Below are positions 41,333 to 49,168 of a stretch of 64,000 bases of DNA, one piece after another; the first letter of the stretch is position 1; each line of letters starts with the position of its first letter. The translations under genes were made by a program, and so were the position numbers. The DNA is taken from NCBI RefSeq assembly GCF_900461455.1, contig NZ_UGIA01000001.1, positions 1,302,001 to 1,366,000 of the forward strand. Direction: 5' to 3'. Source of the stretch: Helicobacter acinonychis. GTDB taxonomy: Bacteria; Campylobacterota; Campylobacteria; Campylobacterales; Helicobacteraceae. The notes under the pieces are model-generated. The model was not told the origin of the DNA and made no database searches. It saw nothing but the letters and a program-made list of their open reading frames with translations.

Positions 41333-43198
41333 TCAAATGTTCAATGTTCCTTGTGAAACACTGACATTTTTTAAAAAATCCTGTTTCACTTCAGCGATAA
41401 TGCTTTCATCTTTAGCCAAATCAATGTATTCAAAGCTATTCCCGCTCTGCTCCCCACCCTGGAGTAAATCTCCGCTCTTTCTGTATTCTAAATCCAATTC
41501 AGCGATCTTAAACCCGTCTAATTCCTCAGCAAACTTTTCTAATCGTTCGTTTTCTTCTTGAATCGTGCATAAAAAACAATAGCCTTTCAAACCATTACGA
41601 GACACACGCCCCCTTAATTGGTGCAAGGTCGCTAAGCCTAACCTTTCAGGCGCTAAAACCACCATCACGCTCAATCGCGGTAAAGAAATGCCCACTTCAA
41701 TGAGCGTGGTCGCTAAAAGAATACTCCCTGACTCTCTAAATTCTTCAATCACCTCTTCTTTATTTTTATCTTGCCCTGAAGTGATATAAACATTTTTAAA
41801 GCGTTTTTGCCAAAAGCTTGCCCCCTCACTCAGCGATAAATAGGGGATTTTTTCGCTCTCATTCACAAGAGGATAAACGACAATGACTTGATGGTTTTTA
41901 GCGATTTCTTCGCTAATTTTCTCCATAACTAATTTAAATTCCCTTTTATGCAAAACCAGAGTTTTAATCTCTTTAGGGTAGGGGATTCCTCTAATCATAG
42001 TCGTTTGGACAAACGCGCTTTTGGCTAGAGCTAGAGTGCGAGGAATGGGGGTTGCGGAAAATTGCAAGGAATGGGGTTTATTGCCCTTACTGCTCGCCAT
42101 TTTTTCTAATTGGTAGCGCTGTTTTGTGCCAAACCTGTGCTGCTCATCAGTGATCACCAGAGCAAATTCATCTAAATCGCGCTTATCAAATAACAACGCT
42201 TGCGTGCCTATAACAACATGAGTGATTTTTTCAAATAAATGATTTTTTTTATGACTCCCGCCTAGCAATAATTCCACTTCAAAATAAGGGGGTAAAAATT
42301 TTAAGGCTTCGTTATAAAGCTGTTTAGCGAGAATGGAAGTGGGCGCCATTAAAAGGGTTTTATTAGGATAAGCTAATACCATGCTCGCTAAAATCACCAT
42401 CGTTTTCCCGCACCCCACATCGCCTACAATCAAACGCTTACACGCTATAGGGCTAGTGAGATCGTTTTGGATTTCTTTAATGGCGTTTTGTTGGTCGTTA
42501 GTGAGTTTAAAGGGTAAAGAAGCGATGAAATGATTTAAGCGCTCGCTATTATTGGGGCATATGATTTTAGCGTTGAATTGCAATTTTTTACGCTCTAAAT
42601 TTTTCATATAAAAAAGCATTTCAATATATTTTAATGCATTTAAATGCTGTGAAGGGAAAGTTTTATAGTATTCATAATCTTTGAGAAAATGTGGAGTGGG
42701 GAAAAAGATTTCTAATAACAGATGCGCGATATTTTCTTTAATACCTTCATTTTTTAGATTTTCTAAAGAAATGAGTTTTTGCAAATTTTCTTGGATTTTT
42801 TTATGGTTTTTGGCTTTTTTAAAAAGCAAAGAAATGCCGCCAAATTCTTTAAGGATTTTAGGCGTGTTAATAATATAAGCTTGATTAAAAGAGCTTTGCT
42901 CTAATTTACCATAAATAAATAAACTCTCGCCGATTTTAAATTGGTTGTAATGGAACGCGCTGTAATTGAAAAAGACAAGCTCTAAATTTTTGCAAAATCG
43001 TTTGGAATAAGCAAAAATCTTTAAAACTTTGGCATAGTTTTTTTTATCTAAAACATCCACTTCTAATACGCCGCTCAAACCCATTTCAAAACGCTCTAAC
43101 AAGCTTAAATCTTTATAACCCTTAGGCGTATAAACAAGCAAGGCTTCTAAAAGCGATTTCACATTCAATGTTTTTAATAAATGATTTATTTCTTGCAA
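41333..43198 (-). CDS. recG: ATP-dependent DNA helicase RecG
   Basis: RecG reverses stalled forks and processes recombination branches. The 621-residue protein (E. coli 693; Helicobacter forms are shorter) has an N-terminal OB/wedge domain, then helicase motifs: FKLTNDQQNAIKEI, LIVGDVGCGKTMVILASMVLA (Walker A), MAPTSILAKQLYNEAL, LVITDEQHRFGTKQR (DEQH), LQFSATPIPRTLAL, the motif IV-V region LLATTLIEVGISLP and the motif VI segment LHQLRGRVSRNGLKGYC. It lies 50 bases downstream of mod on the same strand but is not part of the restriction system. Confidence 0.94.
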   Translation of the reverse strand: MQEINHLLKTLNVKSLLEALLVYTPKGYKDLSLLERFEMGLSGVLEVDVLDKKNYAKVLKIFAYSKRFCKNLELVFFNYSAFHYNQFKIGESLFIYGKLEQSSFNQAYIINTPKILKEFGGISLLFKKAKNHKKIQENLQKLISLENLKNEGIKENIAHLLLEIFFPTPHFLKDYEYYKTFPSQHLNALKYIEMLFYMKNLERKKLQFNAKIICPNNSERLNHFIASLPFKLTNDQQNAIKEIQNDLTSPIACKRLIVGDVGCGKTMVILASMVLAYPNKTLLMAPTSILAKQLYNEALKFLPPYFEVELLLGGSHKKNHLFEKITHVVIGTQALLFDKRDLDEFALVITDEQHRFGTKQRYQLEKMASSKGNKPHSLQFSATPIPRTLALAKSAFVQTTMIRGIPYPKEIKTLVLHKREFKLVMEKISEEIAKNHQVIVVYPLVNESEKIPYLSLSEGASFWQKRFKNVYITSGQDKNKEEVIEEFRESGSILLATTLIEVGISLPRLSVMVVLAPERLGLATLHQLRGRVSRNGLKGYCFLCTIQEENERLEKFAEELDGFKIAELDLEYRKSGDLLQGGEQSGNSFEYIDLAKDESIIAEVKQDFLKNVSVSQGTLNI

Positions 43199-43315
43199 TT
43201 TGTTCTTACCCTAGCTAATCCCATAAAAAGCCTTAACCTCATTAGTTTTATCCTAGTATTTTAACCATTTTGTGATAAGATAATCAAATTATACATTGAC
43301 TTAAGGAATAAAATC

Positions 43316-43669
43316 ATGCAATCTAAAATCACTCATTTTATCGCTATTTCTCTTGTTTTAACCCTGTTTAGCGCGTGTAAAGATAGAGTTAAAAAATCGT
43401 CTCAATCGCACCAAAATCAGCATCAAACGACTGAAACGGCTCCTAAAACCAATCAAGCTAATCAAACCAATAGCGATGTGGAAAAAATTGAGCATGAAGA
43501 AGATGATGAAAAAATCACTAAAGAAGTGGATGATTTGATCGATGAAGAAAATAAAACAGATGAAATCAATGAAGAAAACGCTCAACCGCAAAAAAGGAAT
43601 AACAATATTTTGCAACGATCCACTAACCACCTGGACAATCTCAGCTCCCCACTCAATAGGAATTATTAA
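43316..43669 (+). CDS. Small lipoprotein of unknown function (HP1524-like)
   Basis: 117 residues with a lipoprotein signal: THFIAISLVLTLFSAC, where Cys20 would be lipidated. The mature part is highly polar (Gln/Asn/Thr-rich, then acidic DDEKITKEVDDLIDEENKTDEINEEN) and probably unstructured. RBS AAGGA is 8 bases before the ATG and TATACA about 25 bases upstream may be the -10. It precedes an outer-membrane beta-barrel gene by 3 bases, suggesting the two act together at the outer membrane. No family recognised. Confidence 0.75.
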   Translation: MQSKITHFIAISLVLTLFSACKDRVKKSSQSHQNQHQTTETAPKTNQANQTNSDVEKIEHEEDDEKITKEVDDLIDEENKTDEINEENAQPQKRNNNILQRSTNHLDNLSSPLNRNY

Positions 43670-43672
43670 ATT

Positions 43673-44308
43673 TTGAGACGTTTTTCAAAGGATTTGCTTA
43701 AAAAAATAACCCCCCTGTTTTTAAGCGTTTCTTTTTTAAGCCCCCCCATTATAAAAGCAAAAAGCCGTTTTTATGTGGCTTCCCAATACCAAGTGGGCAA
43801 GATGATCATGCAAAAATACAACGACTTGAAACGCACGATCGAAGGGGCGAGCTTTTCTTTAGGCTGGGAGATTAACCCCACTAATTACTGGTTTTATTCT
43901 CGTTATTATTTTTTTATGGATTATGGGAATGTGATGCTCAATAAGAGAACGGGCGCTCAAGCGAACATGTTCACTTACGGCTTGGGGGGGGATTTGATCG
44001 TGGAATACAATAAAAACCCCATGTATGTTTTTTCGCTTTTTTACGGCATGCAAATTGCAGAAAACACATGGACGATTTCCAAACACAGCGCGAATTTTAT
44101 CATCGATGATTGGCGCAGCATTCAAGGGTTTTCACTCAAAACCTCTAATTTTAGGATGCTGGGCTTGGTGGGGTTTAAATTCCAAACCGTGCTATTCAAC
44201 CACGACGCTAGCATAGAAGTGGGGGTCAAATGGCCTTTTGCCTTTGAATACAACTCTCCTTTTGTGAGAATGTTTGCTATTTTTATTTCGCACACTTTCT
44301 ACCTCTAA
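43673..44308 (+). CDS. Outer-membrane beta-barrel protein (Hor-like, HP1525 position)
   Basis: 211 residues with a signal peptide (ITPLFLSVSFLSPPIIKA) and repeated amphipathic beta strands rich in Tyr/Phe. Examples are FYVASQYQVGKM, GASFSLGWEINPTNYWFYSRYYFFMDYGNV, NMFTYGLGGDLIVEYN, MYVFSLFYGMQIAENTW, LGLVGFKFQTVLF and ASIEVGVKWPFAFEYN. It ends with FAIFISHTFYL, an aromatic-rich terminal strand like those of H. pylori OMPs (which usually end in Phe; here Leu). The start is TTG at 43673, three bases after the lipoprotein gene. Overlaps the 3' end of convergent exoA by four bases. Confidence 0.7.
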   Translation: MRRFSKDLLKKITPLFLSVSFLSPPIIKAKSRFYVASQYQVGKMIMQKYNDLKRTIEGASFSLGWEINPTNYWFYSRYYFFMDYGNVMLNKRTGAQANMFTYGLGGDLIVEYNKNPMYVFSLFYGMQIAENTWTISKHSANFIIDDWRSIQGFSLKTSNFRMLGLVGFKFQTVLFNHDASIEVGVKWPFAFEYNSPFVRMFAIFISHTFYL

Positions 44309-45057
44309 ACCAATTCCAACCCTACTGGGCAATGATCACTCCCTAAAATATCTTTATAGATTAAAGCGTCTTTTAAACGCGTTTTTAGACTATTGGAACA
44401 TAAAAAATAATCAATGCGCCAACCGATATTTTTATCTCTCGCTTGTTGCATATAACTCCACCAAGTATAAGCCTTTTCTTTATTGGGGTAAAAATAACGG
44501 AAAGTGTCAATAAAACCGGCATTTAAAAGCTCGTTGAATTTCCCTCTCTCTTCATCGCTAAAGCCTGCATTTTTTCGGTTTGTTTTAGGGTTTTCTAAAT
44601 CAATTTCATTGTGAGCCACATTCAAATCTCCGCACACAATGACAGGTTTTTTCAACTCTAAAGCTTTTAAAAATCTTCTAAACTCTACTTCCCAACTCAT
44701 GCGGTAATTGAGTCTGGATAGGGCTTGTTGGGAATTGGGGGTATAAATGTTCACTAAATAAAACGATTCAAACTCGCAAGTGATGATGCGCCCTTCTTTG
44801 TCATGCTCTTCAATATTGATACCATAGCTCACGCTCAAAGGCTCTTTTTTGGTGAAAGTCACCACCCCAGAATAGCCTTTTTTGATCGCGCAATTCCAAA
44901 AATCAAAATACCCTTTAAATTCAAAGGTGTTTTGTTCTTGTTGCATTTTAGATTCTTGAATGCAAAAAATATCCGCATCCACGCTATTGAAAAAATCCAT
45001 AAAGCCCTTAGTCATGCAAGCTCTCAAACCATTCACATTCCATGAAATCAATTTCAT
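44305..45057 (-). CDS. xth: Exodeoxyribonuclease III / AP endonuclease
   Basis: The 250-residue enzyme cuts at abasic sites in base excision repair. It shows the exonuclease-endonuclease-phosphatase motifs: MKLISWNVNGLRA, IFCIQESKMQ with the catalytic Glu, YSGVVTFTK, VNIYTPNSQ, VIVCGDLNVAHNEIDL, GFIDTFRYFYPNKEKAYTWWSYM, IGWRIDYFLCS and the C-terminal ILGSDHCPVGLEL. Full length. Transcribed away from tRNA-Phe, ending against the OMP gene. Matches HP1526. Confidence 0.95.
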   Translation of the reverse strand: MKLISWNVNGLRACMTKGFMDFFNSVDADIFCIQESKMQQEQNTFEFKGYFDFWNCAIKKGYSGVVTFTKKEPLSVSYGINIEEHDKEGRIITCEFESFYLVNIYTPNSQQALSRLNYRMSWEVEFRRFLKALELKKPVIVCGDLNVAHNEIDLENPKTNRKNAGFSDEERGKFNELLNAGFIDTFRYFYPNKEKAYTWWSYMQQARDKNIGWRIDYFLCSNSLKTRLKDALIYKDILGSDHCPVGLELV

Positions 45058-45111
45058 TTTAATCCTTGTTCAATTTTTTAATCTTTAAGCTTTATTTTAC
45101 CTTTTTTATGT

Positions 45112-45117
45112 GATAAT
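45112..45117 (+). promoter_or_regulatory. -10 box of tRNA-Phe
   Basis: TATGTGATAAT, an extended -10, lies 12 bases before the mature tRNA 5' end. Confidence 0.55.
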
Positions 45118-45129
45118 TAGCTTTTGCTT

Positions 45130-45205
45130 GGCTTGATAGCTCAGTCGGTAGAGCAGAAGACTGAAAATCTTCGTGTCGGTGGTTCGATTCCGCCTCAAGC
45201 CACCA
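45130..45205 (+). tRNA. tRNA-Phe (GAA)
   Basis: 76 bases form a cloverleaf: acceptor GGCTTGA with TCAAGCC, D arm GCTCAGTCGGTAGAGC, anticodon stem GAAGA/TCTTC with loop CTGAAAA (anticodon GAA), and T arm GGTGG-TTCGATT-CCGCC. CCA is encoded. Single gene, convergent with comH whose stop lies 3 bases away. Confidence 0.97.
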
Positions 45206-45207
45206 TT

Positions 45208-46644
45208 TCAAACCCTATTAAATAAATAGTTCCCTTTTTTCACACAAACAACTTCAGAATTTTCAACGCTCAAAGGCGTGCTTTTAGCTCGCGGTTTTTC
45301 TTCTATCTCTAACGCCATGCACACCCCTTCTTTCAAACGCACATGGTTTTTAACCCATTCTTTGTATTCACTGCTTTCTTTGATTGCATCGTTTAAATAA
45401 TGCCCCTCATACACTTCCACAAATTCCATGAATTTTTTATCCAATTTCAATTCATCTTGTGTGACTTCACTTTTTCGCGTAGAAGAATAAGACAATTCAT
45501 TGGTTTCATAAAAAGTTGGCTCTATTTGATCATCTTGTTTAGGGCGTTCATAAGTAGCTTTCACTAACTGAGAAGTGATTTCATATTGGCTATTCCATGC
45601 TTGTTTTAAAGGCTCTTCTATCAAATAGCATTGCCTAATAGTGCCGTCTTTTCGCATTCTAGCCCTTTTGCATTTTTCTGTGGTGCTTTTAGCTTGAAGA
45701 ATCGTGAAATTGTTTTTAGCTTCAAAAGTTTGGGGCTCTTCTATGGGCTCTGTTTTATGAACAGAGATTTTGGTATAAGGGGTGATGATTTTACCGCTTT
45801 TATTTTCAGCCGTGCTGTAATCGCAAGGGGTAATGTCTGTGGTGGTTTGTTTGTCTTCATTAATGCGTTTTAAAATGCTTGGGCGATAGGCTTGTAAATT
45901 TTCATCATCATAAACCCACTTTCCGCACGCAAATTCCTTGATATTAGGATCTCTAATGGCTTGTTTTTCCCCACTATTTTCATTATTATTGTTCTCATTA
46001 TTTTCGTTGTTTTCATTACTTTCATTTGTGTCAGCGTTAGGGGTTTTATCGTTAGAGAGGGTTTTTTCAGTTTGAGGCACCATAAAAATCCCACCTCCTT
46101 GATTGGATGAAGAGTTTTCAGAAGTCGTGTCGCCTGTTTTGGCTTCGCTTTTTGTTTTAGGGAGACTTAAAGGCACTAAAAGGTTATTTTTAGGAGCTTT
46201 AGAATTGAGTTTGTTAGGGTAATCCAAATAGGAAAATTTTTGAGATTGTTGCGATGAACTGGGTTTGTTTTGTGGTTTTTGTTTCGGCAAATTTAAAGAA
46301 GTGGTTTGGTTGGAGTAGGGGTCTTTTAATTCTCTTGAAGAAAAGACAATTTGCGTGTTTTTAGGGATAATAGAGCGATTGGGGTTTAAGTTCGTTTCTA
46401 AAGAAGGTTTATCATTGAGAGGTTGATAAGAATTTTCTTTAGCGATATGGGTGATAGTGAGCGTGAGTTTTTGGTGTGGTGAGATTTTGTAAGTCCCTAA
46501 AACCTGTTTTGGTTCGTTAGAATCTATGATTCTAGCCTTAAAAGTGCCTTTAGATGGTGAGGTTTTGATTTCTTCTAAAAGTTCGATGACAAAAGCTTGA
46601 AGGGGGATTAAAAAAAGCAAGAAAAGACAAAGGATTTTTTTCAT
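45208..46644 (-). CDS. comH: ComH, periplasmic competence protein
   Basis: ComH is required for natural transformation in H. pylori and binds incoming DNA in the periplasm before transport by ComEC. The 478-residue protein has a signal peptide (KKILCLFLLFLIPLQAF) and the HP1527-like start FVIELLEEIKTSPSKGTFKARIIDSNEPKQVLGTY. A low-complexity linker rich in Asn and Glu (NESNENNENNENNNNENSGE, near residue 210) divides it from the cysteine-containing C-terminal domain (FACGKWVYDDENLQAYRPSI, TTDITPCDYSTAENKSG, KCKRARMRKDGTIRQCYLIEEP). Together with comB6 at the left edge it represents the two arms of DNA uptake. Neighbour of oriC2. Confidence 0.9.
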   Translation of the reverse strand: MKKILCLFLLFLIPLQAFVIELLEEIKTSPSKGTFKARIIDSNEPKQVLGTYKISPHQKLTLTITHIAKENSYQPLNDKPSLETNLNPNRSIIPKNTQIVFSSRELKDPYSNQTTSLNLPKQKPQNKPSSSQQSQKFSYLDYPNKLNSKAPKNNLLVPLSLPKTKSEAKTGDTTSENSSSNQGGGIFMVPQTEKTLSNDKTPNADTNESNENNENNENNNNENSGEKQAIRDPNIKEFACGKWVYDDENLQAYRPSILKRINEDKQTTTDITPCDYSTAENKSGKIITPYTKISVHKTEPIEEPQTFEAKNNFTILQAKSTTEKCKRARMRKDGTIRQCYLIEEPLKQAWNSQYEITSQLVKATYERPKQDDQIEPTFYETNELSYSSTRKSEVTQDELKLDKKFMEFVEVYEGHYLNDAIKESSEYKEWVKNHVRLKEGVCMALEIEEKPRAKSTPLSVENSEVVCVKKGNYLFNRV

Positions 46645-46868
46645 GCAAGTTCCTTTTTGTTTTGATTATAGCTTAAAAAGAGATTGGATAAAGATTATGG
46701 GTAAAATAAGGCTTAAATAAAAGATATTTAGTAACAGTAGTAGGGGCGTGAATCAATGGAATGAAACATTAATAAGGCTTTAAGGGTGTGCGTTTTTTAG
46801 GGGGTTGTGGGGTTTAGAAAAAAGTGAATGAAACGCTTTTTGATAAGCCTTTTTTCATTCACTCAAAT
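46645..46868. other. oriC2, part of the bipartite replication origin
   Basis: The 224 bases between comH and the dnaA stop contain DnaA boxes close to the H. pylori consensus TCATTCAC: GTGAATGA at 46824-46831 (minus sense), TCATTCAC at 46855-46862 (plus sense) and the variant GTGAATCA at 46748-46755. An AT-rich stretch at about 46670-46735 is the likely unwinding element. Published work describes a bipartite origin flanking dnaA with unwinding in the sub-region downstream of dnaA; the layout here agrees. Confidence 0.8.
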
Positions 46869-48218
46869 TCAGTGTTGTTTTTTGTCATTCAATTCATTCA
46901 AGCGGTTTTTAATCTCTTCTTTAAGGCTTAAGACAAAGGGGTTTTTTTCTTCAAGCATTTTTTTGATACTAGAATACATTTTAGAAATGCTTGAATGATC
47001 TTTTAAATCCAAAAATTGAGCGAGCGAAAGCGTGGGGTTTGGGGTATAAAGCCTTGCAAAATACACGACTAATTTTCTTGCTAAAGCGACATTTTTTTGG
47101 CGTGAAGAGACTTTGATTTCACTGGATTTTAGGTTCAAGCTTTGTGCGACAGCGAGTAAGATATTTTCCAAGCTTGAGCCTTCAGCCTGATCTTTTTGCA
47201 AATCTTCTAAAACGGTTTTGGCGAGATTCAAATCAATAGGGGCGTTCATTAGGTTTGCATTCACGCTGATTTTAATGATCGCTCCTTCCATTTGGCGGAT
47301 ATTGTCGCTGATGTGTTGGGCGATGTATTCCATCACTTCTTCAGGCAAAATGATTTTATTGAGCTGGCATTTTTGCTTGACAATAGAAAGCTTGGTTTCT
47401 AAATCAGGGGGCATGATTTTAGCGGTTATCCCCCATTCAAAGCGCGATTTTAGGCGATCTTCTAAACCGGCGATGTTTTTAGGCGATCTGTCTGAAATCA
47501 ACACGATTTGTCTGTTATTGGCGTGCAATTCGTTGAAAGTGTGGAAAAATTCCTCCTCTAGTTGGGGTTTTCCTTGCAAAAATTGGGCGTCATCCAATAA
47601 GAAAAAGTCGCAATGGCGGTATTTTTCTTTAAAAGAATCCATGGAGCGGTTGTTCAAATGCTTCAAAAAGTCCCTTAAAAAATCTTCAGAAGTGACTAGC
47701 ACGACTTTTTTATGCTTTTCTAGGGCATGATTGCCGATAGCGTTTAGAATGTGCGTTTTGCCTAACCCTGTGCCGCCATAAAAAAGCACCGGGTTATAAG
47801 GGGGAGTGTCGCTTTGGGCGATTTTTTTAGCGATTTCATAAACGGTGTTATTGCATGAGCCTACGACAAAATTTTCAAAAGTGTAAGAGTCTTTGATGCT
47901 GGATTTTGTGGCTTTGTAATTGATATTAGAATGATCGCTAACATGGACTTTAGAGGCTACTTCAATACGCACATCCACGCTATGGGCTAGATGCATGCCG
48001 ACTTTATTTTGGCTCAAAATCTCTTTGAGCAACGCGCTGTATTTAGCCGTAATGGTGCTGCATAAGACCATGTTTGGGGCGTAAAAAAAGGCAATATCGC
48101 TCTTGCTCGCGTTAGGGTTGTATTTGAGCTGGCTTAAGTAATTTTCGTATTCTATAGGGCTAACTTGTTGCTTGGCTAACTCTAAGATTCTTTTTTCAAT
48201 GTCGTTATTCGTATCCAT
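46869..48218 (-). CDS. dnaA: Chromosomal replication initiator protein DnaA
   Basis: The 449-residue initiator has domain I (residues 1-80), a short linker, and the AAA+ domain with Walker A FYGGTGLGKTHILNAIG and Walker B CDFFLLDDAQFLQGK. Sensor II and box VII regions follow. The C-terminal DNA-binding domain IV contains the helix-turn-helix signature ARKLVVYFARLYTPNPTLSLAQFLDLKDHSSISKMYSSIKK. The TATAAT at 48225-48230 ends only six bases before the ATG, so the message may be leaderless. DnaA boxes overlap and flank this promoter, allowing autoregulation. Origin sub-regions lie on both sides. Confidence 0.97.
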   Translation of the reverse strand: MDTNNDIEKRILELAKQQVSPIEYENYLSQLKYNPNASKSDIAFFYAPNMVLCSTITAKYSALLKEILSQNKVGMHLAHSVDVRIEVASKVHVSDHSNINYKATKSSIKDSYTFENFVVGSCNNTVYEIAKKIAQSDTPPYNPVLFYGGTGLGKTHILNAIGNHALEKHKKVVLVTSEDFLRDFLKHLNNRSMDSFKEKYRHCDFFLLDDAQFLQGKPQLEEEFFHTFNELHANNRQIVLISDRSPKNIAGLEDRLKSRFEWGITAKIMPPDLETKLSIVKQKCQLNKIILPEEVMEYIAQHISDNIRQMEGAIIKISVNANLMNAPIDLNLAKTVLEDLQKDQAEGSSLENILLAVAQSLNLKSSEIKVSSRQKNVALARKLVVYFARLYTPNPTLSLAQFLDLKDHSSISKMYSSIKKMLEEKNPFVLSLKEEIKNRLNELNDKKQH

Positions 48219-48300
48219 AACGTTATTATAGCGTGAATAAGTTGTGAATGAAAAAGGAAAGACATGTGAATGAAATGTGAATGAAGCCTTAAATTAAGGT
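48219..48300. other. oriC1, DnaA-box cluster upstream of dnaA
   Basis: Three exact GTGAATGA boxes (reverse of TCATTCAC) at 48244-48251, 48266-48273 and 48277-48284 and the variant GTGAATAA at 48233-48240 lie in 50 bases, all in the same orientation. The dnaA -10 (TATAAT on the minus strand, 48225-48230) adjoins them. Confidence 0.85.
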
Positions 48301-48359
48301 ATTTTTTTAAAGGTTTGTCTATAATGCTTACTTCAATAATAAGCGAAAAAAGGATTTTC

Positions 48360-48905
48360 ATGCTGCTTTGTGCTGGAAGAAATGAAGCTTTAAAAGGAGC
48401 GGTACCTATTGGTGTGGGTTTGATAGAAAGCGCGATAAACCTAACGAGAATATGCTTAAAAAACCCTAGTATAGAGAGCGTTATTTTTATAGGGAGCGCG
48501 GGGAGTTATAGCCTAGAAATTGAGCTTTTAAGCGTGTTTGAAAGCGCTCAAGGCTATCAAATTGAAGAGAGTTTTAGCCATCTAAATAGCTACACGCCTT
48601 TAGACAATTTCATTCAAATAGAAACTAAAGAGAAGGCGCTTTTTAAAAGGGCGCGTGTGAATAGCAGTAACTATATCCATACAAACGAAATGTTTGCTGC
48701 AAAAATGGTTCAAAAGGGCGTTTTATTAGAAAACATGGAGTTTTTTAGCGTTTTGAGCGTGGCTAAAACTTTTTCTTTAAAGGCTAAAGGGATTTTTTGC
48801 GTGAGTAATCATGTGGGGCTTAATGCACGCAAGGAATTTAAGGAAAACCACGCCAAAGTCAAACAAGTTTTAGAAAACACGATTGATAGTTTAGCTATCA
48901 TGTAG
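48360..48905 (+). CDS. Phosphorylase/nucleosidase-like protein (HP1530, PunB-like)
   Basis: About 181 residues from the ATG at 48360, preceded by AAAAAAGGA at a good distance; an upstream ATG in the same frame lacks this. The sequence has the nucleoside phosphorylase/hydrolase fold pattern: IFIGSAGSYS (strand and Gly loop), the internal VNSSNYIHTNEMFAAKMVQKGVLLENMEFFSVLSVAK (the N/E-M-E signature where Glu binds ribose) and GIFCVSNHVGLNA. In 26695 it is annotated as a purine nucleoside phosphorylase. Substrate is not certain; the protein is shorter than classical PNP. It starts a plus-strand run with HP1531, glmS and thyX. Confidence 0.7.
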   Translation: MLLCAGRNEALKGAVPIGVGLIESAINLTRICLKNPSIESVIFIGSAGSYSLEIELLSVFESAQGYQIEESFSHLNSYTPLDNFIQIETKEKALFKRARVNSSNYIHTNEMFAAKMVQKGVLLENMEFFSVLSVAKTFSLKAKGIFCVSNHVGLNARKEFKENHAKVKQVLENTIDSLAIM

Positions 48906-48928
48906 CATTCTAAATTAAAGGCAATCAA

Positions 48929-49168
48929 ATGTTTGAAAAAATGCGCAAGATTTTAGCGGATATTGAAGATTCGCAAAATGAAATTGAAATGCTTTTAAAA
49001 TTAGCGAATTTGAGTTTGGGGGATTTTATTGAGATTAAAAGAGGGAGCATGGACATGCCAAAGAGCGTGAATGAAGCGTTTTTTACGCAATTAAGCGAAG
49101 AAGTGGAGCGCCTAAAGGAGCTTATCAACGCTTTAAATAAAATCAAAAAAGGGTTATTGGTGTTTTAA
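48929..49168 (+). CDS. Small coiled protein of unknown function (HP1531-like)
   Basis: 79 residues, mostly charged helix: FEKMRKILADIEDSQNEIEMLLKLANLSLGDF and EEVERLKELINALNKIKKGLLVF. No domain is recognised; heptad-like leucines suggest a short coiled coil. The TAA directly abuts the glmS ATG (TAAATG), so the two are translationally coupled. Confidence 0.7.
   Translation: MFEKMRKILADIEDSQNEIEMLLKLANLSLGDFIEIKRGSMDMPKSVNEAFFTQLSEEVERLKELINALNKIKKGLLVF

Noticed and set aside
49100-49168. glmS ribozyme or riboswitch upstream of glmS
   Set aside because: The HP1531-like gene abuts the glmS ATG, leaving no room for a leader; no ribozyme core was seen.
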